A DNA stretch of 64,000 bases from Carposina sasakii (lineage: Eukaryota; Arthropoda; Insecta; Lepidoptera; Carposinidae): NCBI GenBank assembly GCA_014607495.2, contig CP053157.1:5146001-5210000 (forward strand). The letters are read 5' to 3'. The notes beneath the pieces were generated by a model that was not told the DNA's origin, made no database searches, and was given only the letters and a program-made list of their open reading frames with translations. A program made the translations under genes and the position numbers. This document shows, one piece after another, positions 33,730 through 45,700 of the stretch (positions are counted from its first letter, which is position 1; each line of letters starts with the position of its first letter).

Positions 33730-34725
33730 TTTATTGCACAAGTAAATGTCTCTTACAGTTAGAGACATCTAACTAAATGATTCACACAATTTAAACTTTG
33801 TACTTTGAACGTTCTGGATAAATCAGCAACTTGGCCATTTGCCATCGCACTGCTGGAGGAATATTGCATTCTGATTTTATTTACGCGTTTGTTCGGTGGC
33901 GCCATCTTTATTTACCGTTTTTAACTCTTGTCTGAGAAAAATCTAACTAGAATGTGTCCATATTTAGAGAAAAGCTATGAATAACTTTGTAGATATGATA
34001 ACACTTATGTATAGGTACATACAACATTATCTGAAAATTATGAGAAAAAATGTTATGTACGTGGGAAAAAATGTTACTAGTGTAGCCCGTCTATACTTTG
34101 ATATAGTAATAATTTATAACAATATCAACACTGGAAACATATTTATAAGATTGTTGAGTTCACAGAGATGACTTTCTAGTTACCCACAAAATATACCTCT
34201 ACCTTAAATAAAAAAAAATAAACAATTAATTTAAAATATCCGCCCATTAATAATAATTGTAAGCGGAATTCATAGCTAGAGAGCGGAGCCAAAAAAATTA
34301 AATTCTGCAAGTACATTTTATATTTCTGGCATGGATATTGTTAGAGTTACATTTCTAGCCATATCGTAGTTTATAGAAAGACTATGTTTTTTACTACTTG
34401 CTTGTCAAAACTTCTCTACGCACCATTTTCTACTCGTTGAAAACAACTTTTGGAATAATAGACATAAGCGTAATAAGTTATGCCACTCTGATGTCACTAT
34501 AAAAGTATTTTGAAGAGTTTAAAAGCGAAGCCTTTGCCATGTCTTTTACTCGTAGCTATTTACGAACATAGTCGCGTTCATTATCCCCAATGATGAGGGA
34601 ACGAATCACACACCGGCTTAACTATTTGGTTGGTGATAACTACGCCAGACGATGTCCTACGAGTATTATATTAAATTAATATTTTTGTTTTTTTTCTTAT
34701 GTTCCAATTAATTTTAAGCCTAAAT
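33730..34725. other. Stretch without a recognised gene
   Basis: AT-rich; the short frame at 33977-34171 has no support. Confidence 0.4.
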
Positions 34726-34729
34726 ACGC

Positions 34730-35523
34730 GGCAGCGTGTTAGGCCAAATTCATACCTATTATTTCTTGCATAAGATCTTTCTCCTGACAATAAATGACAT
34801 GGGGGTTTTACCTATAGTCGCCACGCTGGGCAGGCGGGTTGGTGACCGCAGTGTGATTTTCAGACTATGTTGTCAGTACGGGAGGCGCTTCTGCCCACCT
34901 ACCGGAAACCCTTAATATTAGTACTATGGACAACAAATTTTGGCGCGGTTTTTACGCGCTAGTCCAGTAACAAAACGCGGTTATAAAATCAGTCGAGGGA
35001 AAAAACCGTCAGTGCGGCCGATTTCATTGGTTTCCTTTAGTCACAAAAGTCACAAAGTCGGGCGGTTAAAAACCGCGACGGTTTTGCCGTAGTGCGGCCT
35101 TAAGGAGGCATGTCCCAGATATTATATGGCAGCGTGTTAGGCCAAATTCATACCTATTATTTCTTGCATAAGATCTTTCTCCTGACAATAAATGACATGG
35201 GGGTTTTACCTATAGTCGCCACGCTGGGCAGGCGGGTTGGTGACCGCAGTGTGATTTTCAGACTATGTTGTCAGTACGGGAGGCGCTTCTGCCCACCTAC
35301 CGGAAACCTTTAATATTAGTACTATGGACAACAAATTTTGGCGCGGTTTTTACGCGCTAGTCCAGTAACAAAACGCGGTTATAAAATCAGTCGAGGGAAA
35401 AAACCGTCAGTGCGGCCGATTTCATTGGTTTCCTTTAGTCACAAAAGTCACAAAGTCGGGCGGTTAAAAACCGCGACGGTTTTGCCGTAGTGCGGCCTTA
35501 AGGAGGCATGTCCCAGATATTAT
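34730..35523 (+). repeat. Tandem duplication, 2 x 398 bp, nearly identical
   Basis: Units start at 34730 and 35128 with GGCAGCGTGTTAGGCC. I found one difference by eye (GGAAACCCTT versus GGAAACCTTT). Each unit carries a reversed fragment of the RTE-tail element (near 34808 and 35206). Beside it is a GC-rich block with internal inverted motifs (GGCGCGGTTTTTACGCG; GCGACGGTTTTGCCGTAGTG). Confidence 0.9.
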
Positions 35524-35776
35524 CTACCTACATTTCTTTTTAATTGTGTACTTTTTACAGGTGCCAAAATGATTGAAATGGCCTCTTGAATAAGAGAATG
35601 TTTATTGAAACATAAATACGAGCAAGTAGTAAATACTGGACAGGACTTTGATGTGTGTTGTTTGTGGTTACCTTCGTAACGGTTGACCAAACGACCTCTC
35701 CGGGGGCCGAAAATGTAAATGGAATTAAAGGGTTAGACAAAATAATATAAGTACAGATAAGTACAAACCATATATA

Positions 35777-36033
35777 CAGGATGTAACAAAAAGGGTATGT
35801 TAAGCGAAAAGCTATGTAAATAGCCCACTATAGAGAACCTAGATAAATTTGAGACTCGAGATCACATTTTTATTTTTCAAGATTGTATGAAAATTCCTGA
35901 GGTATTTAAAAATTCTCCATACTATCGGGAAAAATAAAAATGTGATTTCGGGTCTCAAATTTTGTGGACAGGTTCTCTACAGTGGGCTATTTACATAGCT
36001 TTTCGCTTAACATACCCTTTTTGTTACATCCTT
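35777..36033. mobile_element. Palindromic TA-flanked MITE, family A, copy 5
   Basis: 257 bp, TA-flanked (35775-35776, 36034-36035). Both halves are well preserved and pair around 35905. Confidence 0.8.
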
Positions 36034-36039
36034 TATATA

Positions 36040-36885
36040 CCATATGAGGTTAAAATTATTTCGTTATGAGGTGGTTATGGGTATCGATCGTTATAGTTGC
36101 CATCAATTAAATAATTAAATCTTTCATAGCTACAGGTTATTTGTATTTATTTGTTAAAACAATTATCCATGTCATTGTATAAAATAAAAATATGTAGATT
36201 ACATATTTCATAATTTATGTTGATCGTAACTGCATTAACTAAACTGTACTTACCTTACTTTAAGTAAATTCAACAATAAAGAAATGTTATTAATACCATT
36301 ATTTATTATATAAAGTGAGATTCCAATCCATTCTGTCTGAAACATATAAATAATTGTTTTAGTTTAATCCTTTGGTGCACTTTATAAATGAAATACATAT
36401 TTACTAATCTCATTGAAGCACTTAGCTCGGGATCTCTCTCGGGATAGTTAGTGAAAATAAAATATGCATTGCCTAACAGTGGAAAAATTCCATACTACAC
36501 ATACACACATTTATCTACCTGCTTATTTGATACCTTTGATTTACCTACAAACCAATAGGATTTTAAATTCATTATATCGCGCGCAATATATTATGTACTT
36601 TATATATTCACCGTGAATGATTGTGATAAAACTATCAATCGAGCGTCTGCACAATTTGCCATAGAAATTACAATTACCAAATAGGTAAACATCTGGGTAC
36701 CATAGATTTAATACATAAAATACAAATATATAGGTACGTAAGTACTGTAAGCTGATTTAATTGGCAACTTTCTCAAACCATGATTTTTTTCTTTAACAAG
36801 GCTTTTACTTACAGCGGCTTTTTGTCATAGCATAATTGGAATTGAGATAAAATGACACTGAAGATTAATCTATGTCGTTAAAGCT
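36040..36885. other. Stretch without a recognised gene
   Basis: AT-rich sequence before the left inverted arm. Nothing recognised. Confidence 0.4.
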
Positions 36886-36956
36886 TGAATAATTTTTTTA
36901 AAACGAAAAACCGACTTCCTCCCAAAACTCGAGCTTACTAAAGTAAAATTTAACTA

Positions 36957-37105
36957 AAGGGCAAATATATATTGCGTTAAGCCGTGTACGAAGTTTAGGA
37001 GGCATAATATTGTCAGATTTATATAATTTTTATATAAATAAAATAGGCCACATGACAAAAGAGAAAAAGGACTAGGCTTCGAAACTTTACGTCTGACAAT
37101 ATGAT
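36957..37105 (+). pseudogene. Decayed copy of the Helitron helicase C-terminus
   Basis: Matches the last ~150 bases of the intact Helitron gene (45755-45910): GCGTTAAGCCGTGTACGAAG corresponds to the VALSRVRS motif, followed by CGGCCACATGAC-like and CTAGGCTTCGAAA-like blocks. Deletions and stops make it noncoding. After GTCTGACAATAT it switches to LINE tail sequence. Confidence 0.75.
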
Positions 37106-37109
37106 GATT

Positions 37110-37567
37110 ATGATGATAATGATGACCTCCGACCAATTTCGGTCATGGCGACCACTTCTACTCCTAGATATTACTAAGTTGGCGTTCATGCGCTCGGAGA
37201 TTGCTTACATTTACATAGCCAATCTTCGCCCTGAACGCCCGCGCACACAGAGGACAGGTTAGTGCGCCATTATTGTATTATAGATAATGGTAGCAGGAGG
37301 ACGAGTCTTTAGTTCATTACGTTTAGCGTCAAGGTCAGCTTGACGCTGCTTCTCGAACTCGTGTACTTGCTTTATCACCGTCCTGCGCCACTCTAGTCGT
37401 TGTGCTAGTTCAAAAAAGAAAATGCTCTTAGCCAATCTCTCCTCCGCCATACGAGACACATGACCGCACCACCGAAGCTGCCGACGCATTAAGTAGGCCT
37501 CAATGGCACTTACATTGGCTCTTCGCAATACTTCGGTATTACGCACTCGGTTGGACTCTATAACCAT
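37110..37567 (-). pseudogene. LINE reverse-transcriptase C-terminal remnant, internally deleted
   Basis: The minus-strand frame 37567-37259 reads [57 protein letters not shown]. Compared with the right-arm copy it has lost about 45 codons between FFFEL and EWRRTV. The 3' tail (37110-37258) contains an ATC-rich microsatellite, as in RTE-like LINEs. Confidence 0.7.
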
Positions 37568-38174
37568 CTTACTTCGGACACGGCTTAACGCAACATATAA
37601 TTTAATGACTTAGCACAATTATCTTCATCTTCATAAGCCTATTGCAGTCCATTACTGGACGTAGCCCCCCCCTGCCATAGGGGGATTTTGTTACTAAAAA
37701 GTTCCACTATCTGTTTTTCGGCGGCTCCATCATCAGACCCTCGTTTCCTGTGTAGTTTCATGTGTAGCTGACCAAAATTCTCTATAAAAATCTAAAAACG
37801 GACTACTCGTGCCTTTTATATTTGAGGATATCCCTAGATTCCTTAGAGATTCCATCATCAGATGTTATGTTTTATATGTAGGTGATCAAAACGCTCAGTA
37901 AAAGTATAAAAACAGACTACATGTGCCTACAATATTCGAGGATTGCCCTCGATTTCTCCAAGATCCCATCATCAGATCCTGATATGGTGAATATGGGACC
38001 AACCTGGAAGTATACCATGACCAACTATAAAAAAAAAATTTGAAATCGGTTCATAAATGACGGAGTTCTGAGGTAACACGAAGAATTGATAACCTCTCTT
38101 TTTGAAGTCGGTTAAAAATGCTATGTAATAAGCAAATGCGCCTAAACTGGAGGGGCTTTCTAGTAGACATTCTA

Positions 38175-38408
38175 CAGGATGTAACAAAAGGGGTATGTTA
38201 AGCGAAATGCTATGAAAATAGCCCACTGTAGAGAATCTATAAAAAAAATTGAGAATTTGTTTATTTTTCAGATAGTATGGAGAATTCCTAAACTACTCAG
38301 GAATATTCATACAGTCTTGAATAATTAAGTTGTAATTTCAAGTAGGTATCTGTGAATACGTTCTCTATAGTGAGATCTTCGCTTAACATACCCCTTCTGT
38401 TACACCCG
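38175..38408. mobile_element. Palindromic TA-flanked MITE, family A, copy 6
   Basis: 234 bp, TA on both sides. More worn than the other copies: deletions on both halves and a lost base in the right tip (CACCCGTA). Confidence 0.7.
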
Positions 38409-38411
38409 TAT

Positions 38412-39700
38412 AAGAGTTCCAATATCTCTCATCTGGATCCATCATCGGACCCTTGTTGTAATTATTAGGTTTCGGCTAACCAAGACAAATATGACCAAAA
38501 CCGAAGGAGTACCTATATGAAACTATTTCACTAACAATAAAGTACTTAGTTCTGAATTCAAATTCAAATACACGATAAATCTAATAATTGATGCACATTA
38601 TGATAATTTTTACTGCAAGCCGTAAACAATAAAAAATTCGAAACTCAAATTTAAAACATTGGTATTTCACATATAGAACAGCGGCTGTGGATGAGAAAGG
38701 GAAAATTCTTAAGTGATCAACCTGATGTCGGGCAGACGAATGAGGTCAGACGTCGTTTACGGTTGTCTCCGATATCTCAAATTTCTATGCGATTGTACCT
38801 ATGCTTTAATATTTTTTTCTCTAATGTAAAATTATATAGTCTGGTGCTATGGTCTGGTGTTGTTTATTGATGAATAATTTGACTCCGTGGTCTGTGTAAT
38901 TCTCTAAAAGTTGGTTTTAAAAAAAACTAAATTTAAATAGGTTTAGGGCGTTTAGGTTACCAACTTTACTTTCTCTATGAAAATTGTTAATGGTTGTAGT
39001 TCCACATTATAGATTTAGCTCATTTATTCATATGTTCGTTCATTTGTAAATAGGTACCTGGAGGTGCCGTGATCTATGCAATTAATTGTCTCAAAGTTCA
39101 TTTAAAAATAAGTATTATTTATGCTTGTTTTGGTTATTTTTAAATAGGTTTAGGATGTTTAGGTTGGGTTAGATTATAATTCTCTATTAAAATTGTAATT
39201 GGCTGCGGTAGATTTAGCTCTGATCTGTGTCATAAATCCTCTCAAAGTGTAGTATTTAGATTTATTCCACAAAACATAGGTTTGTTCATTTATAAAATAC
39301 CTGGTTTTACAAAGTTTTTATTATTTTAAATATGTTTAGTTACTAGACTGAGCTATTTTGCTATAAGCAGTTGTGTTCATTTTGTAAATTTATAGAATTA
39401 CTGATTTCTGTATGTACCTACATACATATTACGTGTTGGAGCTGAGTATATAATATATTATATGTTCTGTTGTACCAATATAAAATTTTGTTGAAAAAAG
39501 AGATAAGTATTACGTAAATTGAAGTAGGTAAATTAAAAACAAAATTACATACCTGTATTAATATTATTTAGTGGTTAATAGTGTACTTTAATTATAGGTT
39601 TCCTTGAAGTAGGTTATTATTTTGTTGAAATTTGTTTTATCTGTTGCTTTGTAGTTTAATTTGTTTATTGATTTTTTATTTCTTACTGAATAAAATAAAT
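38412..39700. other. 5' flank of the Helitron gene
   Basis: AT-rich, no other gene. The element's 5' terminus (expected to begin TC) must lie here or further left but cannot be fixed by eye. Confidence 0.4.
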
Positions 39701-42700
39701 ATGGGAAGACCAACTAAACGCGCTGCTCATATGAGACAGCGCCGTTTAAATGAGACGAACTCAGAAAGGGACAAACGACTATCTCTAAATAAAATATCGA
39801 ATTCTAAGGCTATTTTAAAAGAAAATAGTGAACTGCGAGATAAGAGATTATCTAAAATGCGGGGTTACATTACAAGAATATTAAATAATGAAAACAGCGA
39901 AAGACGTGACCACCGTCTCAACTTAATCCGAAATCGCCTTTCTAATGAAACGGAAGAGGAATGTGCCCATCGTCTCAGTTTGAACCGCGAGCGTTTATCT
40001 AATGAGACGGAGGAGCAACGTACCCACCGACTCAGCCTAATATACAATCGCTTATCTAATGAGACGGAGGAGCAACGTGCCCATCGTCTCAGCCTAATAC
40101 ACGAGCGCTTATCTAATGAGACGGAGGAGCAACGTACCCACCGTCTCAGCCTAATATACAATCGCTTATCTAATGAGACGGAGGAGCAACGTGCCCATCG
40201 TCTCAGCCTAATGCACGAGCGCTTATCTAATGAGACGGAGGAGCAACGTGCCCATCGTCTCAGCCTAATATACGAGCGCTTATCTAATGAGACGGAGGAG
40301 CAACGTGCCCATCGTCTCAGCCTAATACACGAGCGCTTATCTAATGAGACGGAGGAGCAACGTGCCCATCGTCTCAGCCTAATGCACGAGCGCTTATCTA
40401 TTGAGACGGAGGAGCAACGTGCCCATCGTCTCAGCCTAATACACGAGCGCTTATCTAATGAGACGGAGGAGCAACGTGCCCATCGTCTCAGTCTAATACA
40501 CGAGCGCTTATCTAATGAGACGGAGGAGCAACGTGCCCATCGTTTCAGCTTGATAAACGAGCGTCTATCAAATGAGACGGAGGAACAACGTGCCCATCGT
40601 CTTGGTTTGATCAGTGAACGTTTATCGAATGAAACGCCCGAAGATCGTTTGATTCGACTACGTTTAATGAGACAAAACAGTCATGTTCGTAGGAACATAA
40701 CAAATGAACAATCATTTCAAATAGCTATCAATGTTTACGCCGACGTTTCATGCGCTGTTTGTAAAAGAACTATTTATCCTCAACAGCGTCTCAAATTACA
40801 AACATCTGTGTATAGTACACTGTTACCCCAAGAATTAGTTTCTTTGGGTACAATAACTACGTGCTCCCGCTGTTATATTAATATTAGGAAAAGAAAAGTT
40901 CCATCAACTGCTTATTGGAATAAAATGATGCCGGCAGAAATACCGCCTGTATTAGCCAATTTGACGAGCATTGAAGAACGTTTTTTATGTCGTATTACAC
41001 CGTTTCTAAAGATTGTCAAACTTAATAACCGCTTTAGTCAAAATTGGTGTAAGGGCCAGGTCGTTTTATTTGCAAAGGATATTATAGAAATTGCTGAGCA
41101 GTTGCCTCTGACACCAAACCAAGCTGGTTTAGTATTGGTTGTGGAAAGTCTCGAGAATCTTTCATACGCTAAGGAATTTGTTGTGGATATGCAAAAATTA
41201 AATCTAGCTTTAACTAGGTTAATTTCTAACAATCATCTTTACAGAGATGTTAAAGCGCATTTTCATACTACGCCGAGCATTACTCCGTTAATACAAATAG
41301 CTGAAAATTCTATTTCAGAAGAAGTTGGCGTTCCCTCAGAAACTCTTACCAACCACTATGTAAATTTAAATGAAAATAAGGCAATATTACGAGGATCATT
41401 TCACCAAGGTAATTTACAATTCAATGCATCCCGGGATAAACAATGCACCGGGATAGCGGCTGTTGCTTGTGTAGTATTCAATATATTAAATCCAAACGAG
41501 TGGACCAGAAGTGATATCGATCATATTCTTATCATTGGCGATAAGTACTATAATGACTGCCTTGCTGCGAGAGTAAATCCTGCCCTCGGAGAAGTAAACC
41601 GTGACTACCTAGCTCTGAGAGATCTTTTACCAAGAATAATATATAACAGACAAAATGTAGGGATCACAGTTCTTGAAGAAACTAACTTTAACGGTCACAT
41701 TGATATTAATAATAGTTCTTCTGGCTTCCCTAACCTAAAAACAGCTATCAAAAGATTTTTTAGACATCATTCTAACGGAATACTTACAGCAAACGCCGTC
41801 TCGGTGGCAATACACTGCAGTACTTTCGCTGAAAATAATAGATATTGGTTGTTTGACTCCCATGCACGTGGTCCCAAAGGTGCTCCAGCACCCAGGAATG
41901 GTTCCGCTTGTTGCATACGCTTTAGTGACTTAGATGATCTACATGCAATTTTACGACGTAATTTATTTGTACCCTCCGCTGAAGTAGGTAATCTTCGTGA
42001 TAATGTTAATGTCTATTCCTTAACAGCGTTAATAGTAGATATAGAAAACCAATTTTCTAGACCAGTAGTAAATCAATCGGCAACAGAGAGTCCAACCTAT
42101 ACACCAGACAACGATTCCCAAACACCAAAACAAGTAATAGAGTTTTTAAAAAAAACTACCGAGGAAGCAAGGCGTGAACAAAAAATACAATTACCATTAC
42201 AATCGGTATTAGTAAATATTGAAAGTCCAACATATACACCAAATAGTATTGAAAGTCCAACATATACACCATATAACAATTCCTTTCAACCAACAATGCA
42301 AGTTATGAATTCTCCCAATATAATAAATAATACAGCATCAATCCAGGAATCTAGTCGTGAATCTGTATTTCCAATACATAATTCCTTAGAGGTCATTTAT
42401 ATAGAATCAACAAACATGCTACGAAACCTAGACGATAATATACCTAATTTAGAAACTGTTGTCAGAATGAATAGTTCTTCAACAGATACAATTAGATTGG
42501 CTGCAATTTCTCGGAAAACTGCACCACCCTTGAATTTGGATCATGAGCGGCGCATGGAGGAGTTGTGTTGGTTCTTTCTATATCCAGATGGTAAGAATGG
42601 CTTTGGTGAGGAGAGAGAAATTTCAGTTACTCCTTTAGATTACTTCCAACATCGGGTAATGAGTGGAGACAAGAGGTTCAACAGGAATGAGTATTTATTT

Positions 42701-45700
42701 TATGCTGTATCTATTGTTGAATATTTTCGTACTAAATCAAGTGTTTCTGTATCATGTAGAATGCGCCAAGGTCATGGCGAGCAGATACCTCATGGGCTTG
42801 TGGATAATATTCATCTTACTATGCGAAACATTAGAGGATCAGCGGCATATTGGCAGAAATGTTCATCTGAATTGATTGCAATGGTTAGAACTTTAGGGCC
42901 GCCAACGTGGTTTTTAACATTTTCTTGCAATGATTTAAATTGGCCAGACATGATGAAAGCATTGTTAATCGCCGATGGACGTGATTATTCTGATACCGAA
43001 CATCTGACATTTCCGGAGCGCATAGATTTAGTGCAGAGATATCCGGTAGTAGTAGCAAGACAGTTCACATTGCGGGTTAATGCTCTTATGCGATTCCTAA
43101 AGAATAATCATGATTGCTTGGGTGGTCCTATTGAAGACTTTTGGTACCGAGTAGAATTCCAAAATCGCGGCAGTCCACATCTGCACATGCTAGTGTGGTG
43201 TAGCAATGTTCCTGAATTCTCTACTCCACAGGGAATATACGTAATTGAAGAGGTTGTTTCTTGCTCATTAACACCTCACGATCCTGTGTTGCGCAAATTA
43301 GTCGAGGATTTACAGGTACATAAACACACTGCTACATGTAAAAAAAACCGTCAAAACGATGGTTGCCGCTTTGGTTTCCCTAGACCAGTTAGTAATGAGA
43401 CCGTTTGCTTGAGCCCGGATGAAGCACTGGCTAACAATGGACGATTCTGTATGTTGAAAAGAACCTCAGAAGAATCGATGGTTAATAATTACAATGCAGT
43501 TCTTTTAGGTATATGGAGGGGAAATATCGATGTACAACCGTGTGGTAGTGTCGCTGCTGTTGCCTACTATGTCGCAAAATATGCGAGTAAAGGCGAGCCA
43601 CATAATATAGGTGATGTAGTTCGAGAGGCAATATCGAAAGCAAAAAGACAAGGTGGTGATGTCTGGCAACAGCTGTTTTCAGTGTCGATGGTCATTTTAA
43701 ATCAACGGTTGGTAAGCGCACCAGAATGTGCATACAGATTATGCCATCTACCGTTGAAAATGTCGTCGCGAAAATGCGTGTTTGTCAACAGTTGTAGGCC
43801 GGAAGAACGCTTTAGACTTTTAAGATTTGACAACGATGAAACCGGTATACACAATAACATTTTTGATCGGTACGTATTACGTCCGAACAACCTGGACGAC
43901 TTAAGCCTTGCGGAATTTGCCATCCGATATGAAACTATATCTAACACATTATGGTCAGAGGATGATGGTGATGCTGAGCTCAGAGACGATGATATAACAC
44001 CTGTGAAGTATATAACATTGCACGACAATACCAGAATGCGTGTAAGAAACAAGCCCGCTGTATTACGTAATCGCTACTACACAATTAACAGTGACAAAGA
44101 ATCATATTATTATAGTTTAATAGTGTGCCACATACCATTCCGTCATGAAGGCGAATTATTGATAGAAAAGGAAACCGCTGAAGTCTGTTTTATAAGGCGC
44201 CAAAGAGATTTTCGCCCCTTACAAGGTAATGTTAGCGCAGAACAATTCACCCATGCTGAGCAACTTATTCAACAGGCTCTCGCTCAAGTTACAGCACTCA
44301 ATGCTGCGCGTGATACATACTCGTATATCGATAACGCTCCCATGTTATGTATTGACGAAGAAACGTTAAATGACGAAGATTCATTTTGCGAAGATATAGG
44401 AGAACGAGCCGTGATGCCAAACGAACTATTTCTAAAAAATATTCGCGGATTAAATATTCAGCAGAGAGACTTATTTCAAAGAATCTCTACAACAATTGAG
44501 AACGATTTGCACACACTACAAAGTCAGCTGTTACTTTTTATAACGGGTGGAGCAGGTAGTGGTAAATCGTACCTATTGAAATTGATTGTGGAGCATATTA
44601 AGCGCTGTTATGCACCAACTGTAGATACACTGCTAAAGCCGAATTTTGTGGAGGTTGGATCTTTGACTGGAGTAGCGGCTCGTCAGGTATTTGGCAAAAC
44701 CCTTCATAGTATTTTCTTGCTGCCAATTGAGAAAGGAAATACTATGACATACAAAAAAATTACCGGCCAAAGACTTGAAAGTGAAAGACGTAGATGGCGG
44801 TATACAAAATGGCTCATCATAGATGAAATTTCTATGGTGTCCTATGAAAACCTAAGAATTATCCATCTACGTCTTCAGGAGTATAAAAACAACGACAAAT
44901 TGTTCGGTGGCCACTTTATTTTGCTCTTTGGTGATATTTTTCAGCTTCCTCCGGTGAAAGGCCACTGGTGTTTTATGCAGCCACCTTGGTTCTCAGCGGA
45001 AATTAATTTGTGGCATCAGTTTTCTCTTTGTGAACTGACAATAAATATGCGACAGTGCAATGATACCGAGTTTATAAACTTATTGAACAGTTTACGGGTA
45101 GGTGAACTGACGACTGCACAGCTGGAGCTACTTTGCGAGCGGAGACATGTGCCCTTAAATGGCGAATTCGCGGATGGAGTCGCTGTACGTATTTTCCCTA
45201 CGGTTAGACAAGTCAACGCATATAATGACAATATGAGCAAGGAAAATGCAAAGAGACACCACACATACCAAATAAATGCTATAGACCAGTCTCGCGAAGC
45301 AGCTACGTATGGCAAGAAACCACCAGATAGTGTTATTCCCAAAGACGCTAATAACTGTGGTGGTTTCTTGTCATCAATAAAAATAGGCATAGAATCGCGA
45401 ATAATGTTAAGACGTAATATTTCCGTCTCTGAAGGACTTGTGAATGGAGCTATGGGTATTGTAAAAAAAATTAAGTGGCCGGCTTTAAGGAGAGAACAAC
45501 TCGAGGATGGAGAGTTACCCGAAGCTGTGTACGTCAAATTTGATGACCAAACTATAGGCCTTAGGCTAAAAGATAGTGACGGTTGCATACCCATAGCACC
45601 ATCAAGTACCACGTTCCAAGCTAAAAGGGGCTACGGAGATATGGAGCGTCGTATGTTGCCTCTAATATTAAGCTGGGCAGTCACTGTCCATAAACTTCAA

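Larger units (their letters stand above)
36888..38107. repeat. Left arm of a large inverted repeat around the Helitron
   Basis: Inverted match to 47242-48882 at high identity. In order it holds a decayed Helitron helicase tail (36957-37100), a dead LINE reverse-transcriptase end on the minus strand (37110-37567), a short motif-VI fragment (GGCTTAACGCAACATATAAT, 37581), and the repeat running from GCCTATTGCAGTCC (37639) to AGTCGGTTAAAAAT (38115). Compared with the right arm it lacks two internal segments of roughly 280 and 130 bases. Confidence 0.8.

Noticed and set aside
39632..39700. Upstream ATG giving the Helitron protein a hydrophobic N-terminus
   Set aside because: The 23 residues are a chance Leu/Phe run from AT-rich 5' sequence. 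The next ATG opens a basic start (MGRPTKRAAH) of the kind known for these proteins, and a signal peptide makes no sense for a nuclear replicase.
39865..40161. Minus-strand frame of 98 codons rich in Arg, Ser and Val
   Set aside because: It is the antisense of the 57-base Helitron repeat and repeats with the same period.
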